A stretch of 64,000 bases of DNA from Bacillus sp. 103mf. GTDB taxonomy: Bacteria > Bacillota > Bacilli > Bacillales > Bacillaceae_G. The stretch covers positions 1-64,000 of the forward strand of contig NZ_FPAF01000008.1 in assembly GCF_900116295.1 (NCBI RefSeq). Direction: 5' to 3'. Below, piece after piece: positions 42,361 to 51,046 of this stretch; the stretch's first letter is position 1; each line of letters begins with the position of its first letter. The notes beneath the pieces are model-generated. The model made no database searches, was not told the DNA's origin, and saw only the letters and a list, made by a program, of their open reading frames with translations. A program made the translations under genes and the position numbers.

Positions 42361-42393
42361 GAGAGTAAACTTCTACGTTTACTCTCCTTTTTT
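42361..42393 (+). terminator. Intrinsic terminator of the marR-MFS unit
   Basis: GAGAGTAAAC/GTTTACTCTC stem followed by CTTTTTTT. Confidence 0.9.
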
Positions 42394-42443
42394 TGCTTCT
42401 TTATAAGCTTATCTCTTATAATAAAATGAGAAGGAGGCTTATT

Positions 42444-43706
42444 ATGAGATTTAAAAAATCCTCGCTTATTTTAAGCATTTTAATTTTTGTATGTATATTG
42501 ACTGGTATGGGATTTACATTATTCAATCCAAATAAAAGTTTTTCTTCAAGACAAACAGCAACGAAAAACAACTGGTTACAAGATCCGTATCTTCGCTGGT
42601 CATATTCACATATGCGCGAATTTACTTTAACAAAGATTGTCGCTAAAAATCCAAATTATATATCATCAATCCGGGCTAATTTGCAAAATCTAGATAATCT
42701 ACAAATTACAGATGAAAATGACCATAATACAACGGTTCAACAACTATTAGAAAAACACAAAACAGATGCTTTCATTGTTTTGCATGATGGAAAGCTTGTG
42801 TACGAACGGTACTTTCATGGATATAAAGAAAGCGAACCACACGGTATGGCATCGGTAGCAAAAGTATTTACAGGGTTGCTCGTTAATACCCTCATTGAAG
42901 AAGGAAAGCTACAACCTAACGCAACTGCAGAAACTTATGTAAAAGAATTAAAAGGAACATCATTTGGAATAGCAACAATTCAACAACTATTAGATATGCA
43001 AGTTTCAGTAGAATATCCAACTCACGGTTTCAAACAAGCTGGATTAGAAAATCAAGATGCACAATTATATTTAGCAAGCAACCTTCTTCCTCGCAGTAAA
43101 AACTATGATGGACCGGTAACAATTTATGACATGTTGCTAGAAGCAAATGAAACCGCTGCTCCAGGAGAAACATTTTCATATAATAATGGTTCTGCTGAAA
43201 CACTGGCATGGATTATTCGTACTGTAACAGGAAAATCACTCGCAGATCTAATAAGTGAACGTATTTGGTCGCCCATTGGCGCAGAAGAAAATGCTTATTA
43301 CGTTGTTGACGAAACAGGAGTGGAACAGGCAAGTGCAGGATTAAATACCACCGCTCGAGACATGGCAAGATTCGGGAAGATGATTATAGACAATGGAGTA
43401 TATGACGGGAAACAAATTATTTCTTCTTCTATTATTGAAGAAATTAAGCATATACAAAAATACGAACTCCCAGTTGGTGATGGTGAGGGATACTCTTACC
43501 ATAATCAATGGTGGATCTCCCATAACGAGCACGGAGCATTCGAAGTATTTGGCAGTTATGGACAAAGATTATATATCGATCCAACTGCACATATGGTTAT
43601 CGTTCATTTTTCTTCCAATGCTAATCATAATGGAGAAATACACTCCGCATATGGAAATATGTATTTACAAATCGCGAAGCACTTACAGAAAGAGCCCTCT
43701 AATTAA
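42444..43706 (+). CDS. Serine hydrolase of the beta-lactamase/PBP4* class
   Basis: A 420-residue exported enzyme. An N-terminal signal/anchor (KSSLILSILIFVCILTGMGF) precedes a class C beta-lactamase-like domain: nucleophile in 'MASVAKVFTG' (Ser137, Lys140), 'YNNGSAE' as the YxN motif (~residues 247-249) and a C-terminal strand with 'HYNQWWIS..GYGQRLYIDP'-type sequence replacing KTG. Such proteins are peptidases or esterases; resistance is not implied. AAGGAGG seven bases before ATG 42444 fixes the start. Monocistronic. Confidence 0.87.
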   Translation: MRFKKSSLILSILIFVCILTGMGFTLFNPNKSFSSRQTATKNNWLQDPYLRWSYSHMREFTLTKIVAKNPNYISSIRANLQNLDNLQITDENDHNTTVQQLLEKHKTDAFIVLHDGKLVYERYFHGYKESEPHGMASVAKVFTGLLVNTLIEEGKLQPNATAETYVKELKGTSFGIATIQQLLDMQVSVEYPTHGFKQAGLENQDAQLYLASNLLPRSKNYDGPVTIYDMLLEANETAAPGETFSYNNGSAETLAWIIRTVTGKSLADLISERIWSPIGAEENAYYVVDETGVEQASAGLNTTARDMARFGKMIIDNGVYDGKQIISSSIIEEIKHIQKYELPVGDGEGYSYHNQWWISHNEHGAFEVFGSYGQRLYIDPTAHMVIVHFSSNANHNGEIHSAYGNMYLQIAKHLQKEPSN

Positions 43707-43734
43707 GTTGAAATTTTCGAAGTTTTTGTTACGA

Positions 43735-43760
43735 AAAGAGCTGTCTCATGACAGCTCTTT
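43735..43760. terminator. Bidirectional terminator containing a stop codon
   Basis: AAAGAGCTGTC/GACAGCTCTTT with a TCAT loop. The TGA of the minus-strand gene 43746-44114 lies in the loop, so the hairpin also encodes the last residues of that protein. Confidence 0.85.
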
Positions 43761-44114
43761 CTCTATAATTGAAATTACATATTTCCATTGTTCTTCTGAA
43801 AAACATAACGGTTTTAACTGAAATACCATTGAACAGATCTCTTCTATATAATGAACATTTTCCTGTAAAAATTCCCATCGGAGCAACTTAGGTATATGCA
43901 AATCTGCAACTTGTTCACTTTGTTCTACTAAAATGTCTACCTCTCTCTTACAAATACCTCTTATAAGATACTCTTCTCGCACTGCTTGTTTGACTTTAGA
44001 AAATTGCTTGCTATTCTCCTTTATACCAAATAAACACTCAAGATAAGAACAAAACAAATCATCATCTCTTTTACATACATTCGCAATTTTGTAAATCAGT
44101 TCCCCATTTTTCAT
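43746..44114 (-). CDS. Hypothetical protein, 122 residues
   Basis: I do not recognise this protein. It is soluble, helix-rich and moderately acidic ('KRDDDLFCSYLECLFGIKENSKQFSKVKQAVREEYLIRG') with five cysteines. Its ATG overlaps the TGA of a truncated flavodoxin-like gene (ATGA), so it may be translated by coupling; AAAGGC is a weak site. Its stop lies in a terminator loop. It may be a B. cereus group-specific protein. Confidence 0.55.
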   Translation of the reverse strand: MKNGELIYKIANVCKRDDDLFCSYLECLFGIKENSKQFSKVKQAVREEYLIRGICKREVDILVEQSEQVADLHIPKLLRWEFLQENVHYIEEICSMVFQLKPLCFSEEQWKYVISIIEKELS

Positions 44115-44248
44115 AATCTTATTGCCTTTTTATATATCTTTTGCAGCCATTTCTCTCTTTTTTCTCGTTTACTATTTTTCACTTGTTTCAAAATTGCACC
44201 GTTGAAGCTATAAGACTTTGGATGTGCATATACAATTAATATGTTCAT
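44111..44248 (-). pseudogene. Truncated flavodoxin-like NAD(P)H-quinone oxidoreductase N-terminus
   Basis: A 45-codon frame begins 'MNILIVYAHPKSYSFNGAIL', the exact style of YwrO/KefF-type NAD(P)H dehydrogenase N-termini (FMN loop AHPxSxSFN), then continues into an unrelated basic tail and stops. A good ribosome site (AAAGGAAGG) remains. The parent domain would need ~170 more residues, so this is a remnant, now acting at most as a leader for the downstream gene. Confidence 0.65.
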
Positions 44249-44557
44249 TGTAAACAACACCTTCCTTTAATTCCCTTTTGACTTTTTCTATACTCACATG
44301 CTATTCTAATACATGTCGAAGGGCAAGCCCCTTTTACAAAGCGACAGACACCTATTCGGCGATGGTGTCTTTTTTATTTGCTAGCCGAGAACGCCCATTT
44401 TTCGGGGCACATTTAATTTTTGAACACTACACACTCAGCACCATTTCCTTTTAAAAAGACTGCATAGCACAGTCTTTTTAACTACATAACACTTATCAAA
44501 TAAAATTAATTTTCAAACAAATATTACTATAAAAAAGGGAGAATAACTCCCTCTATA
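44249..44557. other. Gene-free interval with hairpins
   Basis: About 310 bp holding AGACACC/GGTGTCT plus TTTTT at 44346-44375 and AAAAAGACTG/CAGTCTTTTT at 44453-44479, both terminator-like, and the terminator of the SAM-riboswitch gene at 44530-44552. No coding sequence supported. Confidence 0.6.
44530..44552 (-). terminator. Terminator of the SAM-riboswitch-controlled gene
   Basis: AGGGAG-AATAA-CTCCCT with six Ts following on the minus strand. Confidence 0.75.
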
Positions 44558-44809
44558 TTATTTTACCGTGTAGTAAATACCTTTATCATCTATATATTTG
44601 TATGGCTCTGCTAAAGTAATTTTCCCATCCAGCTTTAACTCATCTAGCAGTCGTAGTAAATAAAATTGCTGCAGCATCTTCTTCGCAAATTTCCCTTTAT
44701 GTTCAGTAGCGATATGTTGTTGAATATCCAATAATGTAATCGGCTCTTCCTTTTCTTCCATATATTTATAAATTGCATTACGTAGTGTAATATATTTTTC
44801 AAGCGTCAT
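44558..44809 (-). CDS. Small winged-helix-like protein under SAM-I riboswitch control
   Basis: An 83-residue soluble protein, not recognised as a named family. It begins MTLEKYITLRNAIYKYMEE; the pattern of three helices ('ITLLDIQQHIATEH', 'AKKMLQQFYLLRLLDELKLDG') then two short strands ('KITLAEPYKYI', 'GIYYTVK') is winged-helix-like. ATG 44809 follows GGAGTAGGTGG; a longer frame reaches into the leader without a site. It is the only gene downstream of a complete S box, so its expression should rise when SAM is low. A role in methionine, cysteine or SAM physiology is inferred from that control alone. Confidence 0.65.
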   Translation of the reverse strand: MTLEKYITLRNAIYKYMEEKEEPITLLDIQQHIATEHKGKFAKKMLQQFYLLRLLDELKLDGKITLAEPYKYIDDKGIYYTVK

Positions 44810-44867
44810 AGTCCACCTACTCCTTTCTTCTCGTTGCCCATCTTTCATTATCGGTTTTTTTACAATA

Positions 44868-45006
44868 AAAAAACCTCTTCGATAAGAAGAAGTGGATCAT
44901 CTCTCTTCCTTCTTATCTTTCAGAACAAAACTGTTCTGCTGGAATTAGCACCTGCATCGCGGTTGCTGGGTTTCATCGGGCCAGTCCCTCCACCTCTCTG
45001 GATAAG
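44868..45006 (-). promoter_or_regulatory. SAM-I riboswitch (S box) with terminator
   Basis: On the minus strand: CTTATCCAGAGAGGTGGAGG, GACTGGCCCGATGAAACC, CAGCAACC, GGTGCTAATTCC and a closing GATAAG, the full S-box consensus. The terminator CCACTTC..GAAGAGGTTTTTTT follows. The terminator loop CTTCTTATC is fully complementary to the P1 3' strand GATAAGAAG, giving a clear antiterminator. SAM binding holds P1 and terminates transcription. Confidence 0.95.
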
Positions 45007-45027
45007 AAAATATTCACTTTATCTCTT

Positions 45028-45056
45028 ACTATAATGAGTGTAATTCAAAAAGTCAA
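45028..45056 (-). promoter_or_regulatory. Sigma-A promoter for the SAM-riboswitch transcript
   Basis: On the minus strand TTGACT (45056-45051), a 17-bp spacer, and TATAGT (45033-45028), placed 22 bp before the first riboswitch helix. Confidence 0.75.
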
Positions 45057-45157
45057 TTCTTATAAGAATAATCAGGATTTATTTTTTAGATTACTATGAT
45101 ATTTTATTTCGTTTTGCTCATACTACAAATGTATACGACCAAAGGAGGTGTGCACTC

Positions 45158-45349
45158 ATGCAAAAAAATGCACGCGGTCACGTTCAAGATTCTTGTCAAG
45201 CTTTACACGAAGCAAAGAACTGTTTACAAAACGCCTTACAAACAGTAGAGAAATCAGATAATCGTCAACGGATTGAACAATCTTTGCAAGCTGTTCAACA
45301 TGCACTGCAACAATGTGATAGTACAGCGGAAGTTTTGGCTCAGGAATAA
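45158..45349 (+). CDS. Hypothetical small helical protein, 63 residues
   Basis: A short, Gln/Ala/His-rich protein, almost entirely helical ('SCQALHEAKNCLQNALQTVE', 'QSLQAVQHALQQCDSTAEVL'), with three cysteines. A near-perfect ribosome site (AAAGGAGGTG) and a terminator just after it support a real gene. A CATACTACA block ~40 bp upstream could be part of a sporulation-sigma promoter, but this is weak. It resembles small Bacillus cell-surface or spore proteins only in composition. Confidence 0.65.
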   Translation: MQKNARGHVQDSCQALHEAKNCLQNALQTVEKSDNRQRIEQSLQAVQHALQQCDSTAEVLAQE

Positions 45350-45361
45350 AAAATCTACAAC

Positions 45362-45397
45362 AAAAAAGTAAGCACGTATGAATCATGCTTACTTTTT
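45362..45397. terminator. Intrinsic terminator, convergent genes
   Basis: AAAAAGTAAGCA/TGCTTACTTTTT with an 11-nt loop. Confidence 0.85.
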
Positions 45398-45414
45398 AAC
45401 TCATGAACTTACTA

Positions 45415-46141
45415 TCAGCCCTTTAATTGAAATAATACTGTAGTAGCAATGAAAAAATAAACTGAATTGACGATTTCCCACACACCACCTTTTAAAATAG
45501 TTACCTTTTTACCATACAACACAATCGCACGAATGCAACTTGGAATAAACGCAATGACAAACCAAGGAGACACAATGAACGTACCAACTACAAGTGATAC
45601 ATGGTATCCCCATGAAATCCACCGATATGTTGGATTTTTCTTTTCTCGAATCATCGTTTTCACATAGAACGTACTTCCCATAAAGTATAAAAATGAAACA
45701 AGTGCGATCAGCCATGCTGTTTCATCAATTGTTTTCATTGTGAAATAATAACTGATCATGCCACCAATACAAAAAACGATAATAGCACTAACGTCATTCA
45801 GTAATGCTCGTTCATTCTTTTGACGATCAAAATACATGTTAATAAAAAATAATGGAATCATATATATTGCAAAAAAAAAGAATTCTCCACTCGTATGTAA
45901 GGGGAATTACACCAAACAAAATAGCAAGACTAAAATATATGAGCGCCCAGTGTAAATAGCGCTTTTGCCGCTTTTGTTTCATATACATTAGAAAGGGATA
46001 TGTTGCTAAATAGACAAATAACCATGCTAAAAAAAGTGGTATGTGTTGCCATGTCGCTTTGCCAATGAAAGCACTCAGCAAAAACGGAATCAGAAGCATC
46101 GCCCATGCACCATGCTGTTTTGGAATCACCGGCTTTATCAT
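45415..46141 (-). pseudogene. ywiC: YwiC-like membrane protein gene, frameshifted
   Basis: Two overlapping frames together encode one ~240-residue YwiC-family protein. The first starts 'MIKPVIPKQHGAWAMLLIPFL' (the PKQHGAWAML motif is the family signature) and runs to 'YEWRILFF'; the second resumes as 'AIYMIPLFFINMYFDRQKNE' and continues to 'ATTVLFQLKG'. The break lies at a run of nine A (45871-45879; T on the coding strand); eight would restore one frame. About seven membrane helices result. Function of YwiC is unknown. The shift may be a real mutation, slippage-based switching or a sequencing error. Confidence 0.85.
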
Positions 46142-46280
46142 ATAGACACCTCAACTTTGAAAATCATTCTCAATGTTTATTATATATAATTTCATTCTTC
46201 GACTTTTGATGAAAATGTGTCTATAATTGAACCATTGCAGTGTAACAAACTGTAATATTTTTACATTTTGAAAAAGTTTT

Positions 46281-46745
46281 TTAAACCCTTTTATTCTCTA
46301 TCTCCTTCTCCCATTCACTTAAATAAGGTACATACCCAAGGTCGTTTGGTTCATCAAATAATAGAGAAATGAATTCTAGCTTATTCCCATCACAATCGAG
46401 AAAATATACACTTGCTGCCGGCATCCAACTTTGGACAATAGGCTCTTCATTCCCTTTTCCTTGGCTTCCAATTACCTCTAATCCCCTTTCTTCTAGCCAA
46501 ATTTTAGAGCACTTTAAAAACTCTAAGTCTACTCCAAAAGCAAAATGTTTAAGCTGAATAGAAGCATCTTTTGGCTTTTCCCATAACCCTAGCATTTGGT
46601 ATCTATCCTCTCCTATCCAAAAAAAGGCTACTTTCCTTTCAAGTGATTTTCTTGCTAGCTTTAATCCTAGTTTATGTTGGTAAAAATCAATTGCCCTTTC
46701 TAAATCCCTTACCTGTAAATGTGTTTCATATATATTCCTTATCAT
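46281..46745 (-). CDS. VOC-family (glyoxalase/bleomycin-resistance-like) protein
   Basis: A 154-residue single-repeat VOC protein: 'IYETHLQVRDLERAIDFYQHKLGLKLARK' at the start, 'IQLKHFAFGVDLEFLK' in the middle and 'SVYFLDCDGNKLEFISL' at the end, giving the usual metal-ligand pattern H..H..E. It could act as a dioxygenase, isomerase or antibiotic-binding protein; it is not clearly FosB. ATG 46745 has AGGGG nine bases upstream; two earlier ATGs do not. Monocistronic. Confidence 0.88.
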   Translation of the reverse strand: MIRNIYETHLQVRDLERAIDFYQHKLGLKLARKSLERKVAFFWIGEDRYQMLGLWEKPKDASIQLKHFAFGVDLEFLKCSKIWLEERGLEVIGSQGKGNEEPIVQSWMPAASVYFLDCDGNKLEFISLLFDEPNDLGYVPYLSEWEKEIENKRV

Positions 46746-46944
46746 GTTTTTCATCCCCTTTTTGGTAATAATGCGGTACAATACAACAATGATTAGGGAG
46801 ATTTTTCCCTCTGTACTAATTCATTTCACCTTATCACTATCAGTATATAAAAATATAATCTTTCCAACATCCCTATGTAGTATCTACTTTTATCTATCAA
46901 CGTCATACCATAGTATGAAAGATTGTAAGTTTCTAAATAAAAAA

Positions 46945-46977
46945 GACACTCCTTATATAAGATAAGAAGTGTCTCCA
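46945..46977 (-). terminator. Terminator of the ECF/DUF4430 operon
   Basis: GACACT-C-CTTA and TAAG-A-AGTGTC form a bulged stem, followed on the minus strand by TTTTTTA. The remaining 46746-47067 interval shows nothing else. Confidence 0.7.
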
Positions 46978-47067
46978 AAGGCAAACGAATATGTAAGTCG
47001 CGATCCTACTGTATATATTTATGCCCTCCAAGAAAAATTTATTCATTATTTACGTAATGGTATTTCC

Positions 47068-47754
47068 TTAATCTAAAATACCATACTTCCTCTTAAAGCG
47101 TGTCAATATTTTAAGCCAAGATGTACTAAACATCCAAAGAAACAGGACATTGGAAAGTGCATGGGCAAGATCAAAGTAAAAGCTTGTAATGTATGCTTTT
47201 ATAAAAGTATCCCATGTTAATTCCTTCAAAAAGCCAATAAGGAACCATACATTCATAATCCAGTTAAAAGCAAATCCTGCGATAAAGCCAAAGAGAACTC
47301 TACCCCATAATGTTTTCATCATCCACGTATGCCGCAATAGTCCTGCAAAAAAACCCATCATACCCCAGCAAAACATTTGCCATGGCGTCCAAGGTCCTTG
47401 TCCTAAAAATAGATTAGAAACAAGTGCAGCTGTTGCACCGATAAGAAAACCTGTCTCACTGCCAAATGCAATTGCTGATACGATAATGACAAACGACGTT
47501 GGTTGTACACTTGGAATGATGGAAAACGGAACACGGCTAATCGCAGCAATTGCCGCTAGGACAGCTACAAGTACAATTTCACGTGAAACAAACGCTTTTT
47601 TCTCAAAACGTGCATAAAATGGCAGCATAATCACAATTAAAAAGAATAGACTGCACCATATATAGTATTGATCCGTCACAAAAGACGTAAATAAAAGTGT
47701 ACCGATCAATACGAACAAAACGGCTAAAACGATACAAGCATATCTTTTGGACAC
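47068..47754 (-). CDS. ECF transporter S component (substrate-binding), CbrT-like
   Basis: A 228-residue, six-helix membrane protein. 'SRVPFSIIPSVQPTSFVIIVSAIAFGSETGFLIGATAALVSNLFLGQGPWTPWQMFCWG' carries the S-component features, including the GQGPWTPWQM loop that I associate with the cobalamin-type CbrT group. It gives substrate specificity to an ECF module. It overlaps the ATPase gene by 31 bp and starts at GTG by coupling. Substrate is inferred, not shown. Confidence 0.8.
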   Translation of the reverse strand: MSKRYACIVLAVLFVLIGTLLFTSFVTDQYYIWCSLFFLIVIMLPFYARFEKKAFVSREIVLVAVLAAIAAISRVPFSIIPSVQPTSFVIIVSAIAFGSETGFLIGATAALVSNLFLGQGPWTPWQMFCWGMMGFFAGLLRHTWMMKTLWGRVLFGFIAGFAFNWIMNVWFLIGFLKELTWDTFIKAYITSFYFDLAHALSNVLFLWMFSTSWLKILTRFKRKYGILD

Positions 47755-49382
47755 GCCTCAAACACATCCTCCCACGTTAAAGCATACGGCAATTGTTTAC
47801 GAATAAACCGATTAATAGACGTTGTATAAAAAAAGTTCTCACTAAAAAAGCGCGCCGGTGTTTCTTCCATGATAATTTTCCCATCAAATAACATAATACA
47901 GTTATCCACATATTTTGCTGCGAATTCAATATCATGCGTCGCCATAACAATTGTCGTTCCTTCTCTTTGTAGTTGTTGAAACAACTTGCCCAGTTCTTCT
48001 TTCTTCCCTGGATCTAGTCCCTTTGTCGGTTCATCTAATACTAAGAGATTTGGCTTTGATAATAATACTGTACAAAGAGCAATCAATTGCTGTTCCCCGC
48101 CGCTGCAATCATGCGGATGGCGATTGCGAATAGGAAAGATTGAAAACTTCCGAAGCATTTCTTCTACTTTTTCATTTGCTTCCCTTTTATATAGTTCTTC
48201 TGCACGGCTAAGCAACTCGTCCCAAACGGTATCATGCGTAAAATGATAGTAAGGATACTGCGATACATAACCAATTTTTTTAAAGCGTTCTTTCGCTTCT
48301 ACCTTATGAATAGGCTTTCCTTCCCAAACTACTTTTCCTCTGCGACATTTTTGCACTCCTGCTAGAAGCGTTAATAGCGTTGATTTTCCAGTGCCATTTT
48401 TTCCAACAAGCGCTGTCCATTGTCCTTGTTTAACATCCAACGTCAAATCCTGTAAAATGAACGGTCCATTCTTTTCATATTGAAATGAAACATGTTTTGC
48501 TTGTAGTATTACATCCCTTTTTTCTATATGTTGTAATGGTATGTCACACCGAAACTCATTTAAAATAGGACGAATTTGTTTCTGTGCATCACGAACGGTA
48601 AACGGAACATGTTCAGCCTTCCACTCTAAAAACAACCGTGGAATTTGCGGAATATATGGGCGGAATGCTTCTACTTTCCACATTTCTGGTATCACTTCAT
48701 TTGGTTTTCCATCATACACAACGGCTCCTTCATCCATAAAAACAATTCGATCGGCAAGAGGAACTACTTCGTCTAAACGATGTTCACTCATAATAATTGT
48801 AATTCCTAATTCTTCATGAATTCGTTTCAATAGTCCTAAAAAATCTTTTGCTGCAATTGGATCTAACTGTGCTGTCGGTTCATCTAACAACAACAATTTA
48901 GGTTGTAAAACAAGTACAGCAGCTAAATTTACAAGCTGCTTTTGCCCTCCAGATAACGTATGTACAGATTGATGCAACATATCTTGAAATCCTAAAAAAC
49001 TAATTAATTCAGCAATTCTTTTTTGAATGACAGTTGTTTCATAGCCGATGTTCTCTAATGAAAATGCAAGTTCTTGAATTACCGTATCCATCACAAGCTG
49101 ATTCTCTGGATTTTGAAATACCATACCGATTTCCTGAGCCGATAATAAGTCTGGTATTGCTTCTAAGGATGCTCCATCATAATATATGTTGCCCTCTCTC
49201 ATACCAATTGGGAGAAGTTCTTTTTTGAAATGTTTTAATAGCGTCGTCTTACCGCAACCAGAACGGCCTGCTAGTACAACAAATTCTCCATGGGAAATAG
49301 ATAAAGATACATTACATAAAGCAGCAGACTCCTCGTCTGTATATGTAAATGACAACTCTTTTATTTCTGCATGCGCCACCAT
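47724..49382 (-). CDS. ECF transporter ATPase, fused A-A' subunits
   Basis: A 552-residue protein with two ABC ATPase domains joined head to tail (about 1-265 and 280-552), replacing the usual separate EcfA1 and EcfA2. Domain 1: Walker A GRSGCGKTT, signature LSGGQKQ, Walker B LLLLDEPTAQLDP. Domain 2: Walker A GKNGTGKST, signature CSGGEQQ, Walker B LLVLDEPTKGLDP. Hence both sites look competent. The start is ATG 49382, five bases after GGGAG. It overlaps the EcfT gene by 22 bp and the S gene by 31 bp: a tight operon. Confidence 0.92.
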   Translation of the reverse strand: MVAHAEIKELSFTYTDEESAALCNVSLSISHGEFVVLAGRSGCGKTTLLKHFKKELLPIGMREGNIYYDGASLEAIPDLLSAQEIGMVFQNPENQLVMDTVIQELAFSLENIGYETTVIQKRIAELISFLGFQDMLHQSVHTLSGGQKQLVNLAAVLVLQPKLLLLDEPTAQLDPIAAKDFLGLLKRIHEELGITIIMSEHRLDEVVPLADRIVFMDEGAVVYDGKPNEVIPEMWKVEAFRPYIPQIPRLFLEWKAEHVPFTVRDAQKQIRPILNEFRCDIPLQHIEKRDVILQAKHVSFQYEKNGPFILQDLTLDVKQGQWTALVGKNGTGKSTLLTLLAGVQKCRRGKVVWEGKPIHKVEAKERFKKIGYVSQYPYYHFTHDTVWDELLSRAEELYKREANEKVEEMLRKFSIFPIRNRHPHDCSGGEQQLIALCTVLLSKPNLLVLDEPTKGLDPGKKEELGKLFQQLQREGTTIVMATHDIEFAAKYVDNCIMLFDGKIIMEETPARFFSENFFYTTSINRFIRKQLPYALTWEDVFEACPKDMLVSF

Positions 49383-50239
49383 AACCACTCCCTTCCTTCT
49401 ATTAGAATTGGTAGACTTATATACATCAGAAATGGAATCAATACAAATACATCATTTTTCTCTAAAAAGAACGATTCTACTTTTGGATAGATTGTTAAAA
49501 TACCATATCCCTTACTTACACCGAACAGACAACATACAAATAAGATTACGAACAAACTAAGGATTAACCAATCTCTATGTTCCATACGATACCGAATATA
49601 TGTACTTCGTTTTGTCACTCCGAATCCACGCGCTTGCATAGAATCAGCCGTTTGAAGTGCTTCTTCTAATGAACAAACTAATAATACTTGTAAAAGCTTC
49701 ATACCATTCCGTGCCCTTTCTTTCAAGGAACCCGCATCCACTTGAACTCCCTTTGTTCTTTGTACAAGTGTAATATGAGTAAGGCGCCTCATAAATAAAG
49801 GTACAAAGCGTACTGTAATCATCGTGAGCAATGCTGCTTTTGGTGAAATACGAGAAAATAAATATAAAAACTTATGACTCGAAATCATTTCATTATAAGA
49901 GGTGAATGTAAACATAATGACAACCAACGATAACGCCATTGTGCATCCATATGTTACAGCTTCTAATGTAATTGGATTATAACCAATATAAAATAAAATC
50001 GTACTGCCTCGATGCGTTAATAACGGATTGGCTATTGTAATAATAAAAGCGAAAAAAAGTGAACTAGGTAACATTTTTCTCAATTTTTCTCCATTACCTT
50101 GCGTAATATTTAATATAAGGATCATACAAATTGCACCAATTAAAAAAACAGGGTGAAGACATACCATACATAGTATAATCACCCCTGCATAATACAGAAA
50201 ATTAACGAATGGATGCATAGAAGAAAATGCTAGTTTCAT
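49361..50239 (-). CDS. ecfT: ECF transporter T component
   Basis: A 292-residue membrane protein of the CbiQ/EcfT family. Membrane helices flank a cytoplasmic segment with the ATPase-coupling motifs: 'SLEEALQTADSMQARGFG' (A-R-G) and the preceding 'RMTHITLVQRTKGVQVDAGSLKERARNG' region. It links the S component to the ATPases. Lies 6 bp downstream of the DUF4430 lipoprotein gene. Confidence 0.9.
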   Translation of the reverse strand: MKLAFSSMHPFVNFLYYAGVIILCMVCLHPVFLIGAICMILILNITQGNGEKLRKMLPSSLFFAFIITIANPLLTHRGSTILFYIGYNPITLEAVTYGCTMALSLVVIMFTFTSYNEMISSHKFLYLFSRISPKAALLTMITVRFVPLFMRRLTHITLVQRTKGVQVDAGSLKERARNGMKLLQVLLVCSLEEALQTADSMQARGFGVTKRSTYIRYRMEHRDWLILSLFVILFVCCLFGVSKGYGILTIYPKVESFFLEKNDVFVLIPFLMYISLPILIEGREWLWWRMQK

Positions 50240-50245
50240 AACTCT

Positions 50246-51010
50246 TTACCGATCTTCTTTCCTATAATCTAACGAATAAAACCATTCAATTTTATCTCCT
50301 TGTTTCACTTTATAGCTACCCGCACCTTTATTAACAGCAACACCATTCACACGATACATCCAGCCACTCCCGGCACCTTTAGCTTTCTCGTATAAATTAT
50401 TAATCCCTTGAACATATACACTGCTTCCTGAACCTGTATATTCCATTTGAATTCCTTTTTTCTTCAATGTCCGTCCTAACACTTTAAACACAGTATCTCC
50501 GTCTTGAAGTTCTACTTCTGTATCTCCTAAAATTGTACCTTGATCATCCCGTACAGATAACGTAACTATCTTTTTCTCTGGTTCTGGTTTCGGCTCCGGT
50601 TTTGGTTCTGGTGAAGGCACTGGATTTACTTGTGTCTGCTGTACATTTTCCTGTTTCGGTGTTTCTTTCGGTTCATTTACAACTTTGGATTGTTCTTTTT
50701 GATTTTGGGATGGTTCTGCCGTTTTCGTTTTTGACTGATTTTCTTCTATCGATTTTGGTTCTGCCGTTTTTTCATCTTTTCGTTTCTCTTCTTGTTTCTG
50801 TTCTTCTGTCGGCTTTTGTTCTTGCTTACTATCTTCTTGTTTATGCTCTTCCTGTTTATTCCCTTCTTGCTTCTTCTCATCTTTTTTCTCTGTTTGTTTT
50901 GTAGTTGTATCGGTTTTCACCTCATTTTGACTACATCCAGCAATAAAGCTAAATGAGAAAACTAACAAGACAAGCCATTTCATCATTTTCATCTTTCTCA
51001 CACCTTTCAT
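50246..51010 (-). CDS. DUF4430 domain lipoprotein
   Basis: A 254-residue lipoprotein. Signal 'MKWLVLLVFSFSFIAGC' has a lipobox (FIAGC, ~residue 26). A long Lys/Glu/Gln-rich low-complexity linker (~30-155) follows, then a DUF4430 domain: 'DGDTVFKVLGRTLKKKGIQMEYTGSGSSVYVQGINNLYEKAKGAGSGWMYRVNGVAVNKGAGSYKVKQGDKIEWFYSLD' (~170-250). DUF4430 is the C-terminal beta domain of transcobalamin/intrinsic factor. It is therefore likely the membrane-side binding protein for the ECF transporter, reaching across the wall with its linker. Confidence 0.88.
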   Translation of the reverse strand: MKGVRKMKMMKWLVLLVFSFSFIAGCSQNEVKTDTTTKQTEKKDEKKQEGNKQEEHKQEDSKQEQKPTEEQKQEEKRKDEKTAEPKSIEENQSKTKTAEPSQNQKEQSKVVNEPKETPKQENVQQTQVNPVPSPEPKPEPKPEPEKKIVTLSVRDDQGTILGDTEVELQDGDTVFKVLGRTLKKKGIQMEYTGSGSSVYVQGINNLYEKAKGAGSGWMYRVNGVAVNKGAGSYKVKQGDKIEWFYSLDYRKEDR

Positions 51011-51046
51011 AACAAAATTAGGAGCAAATATTTGCTCCTAATTTTG

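Noticed and set aside
42393-42443. Earlier start of the serine hydrolase
   Set aside because: Overlaps the upstream terminator region and lacks a ribosome site, whereas AAGGAGG precedes the signal-peptide Met at 42444.
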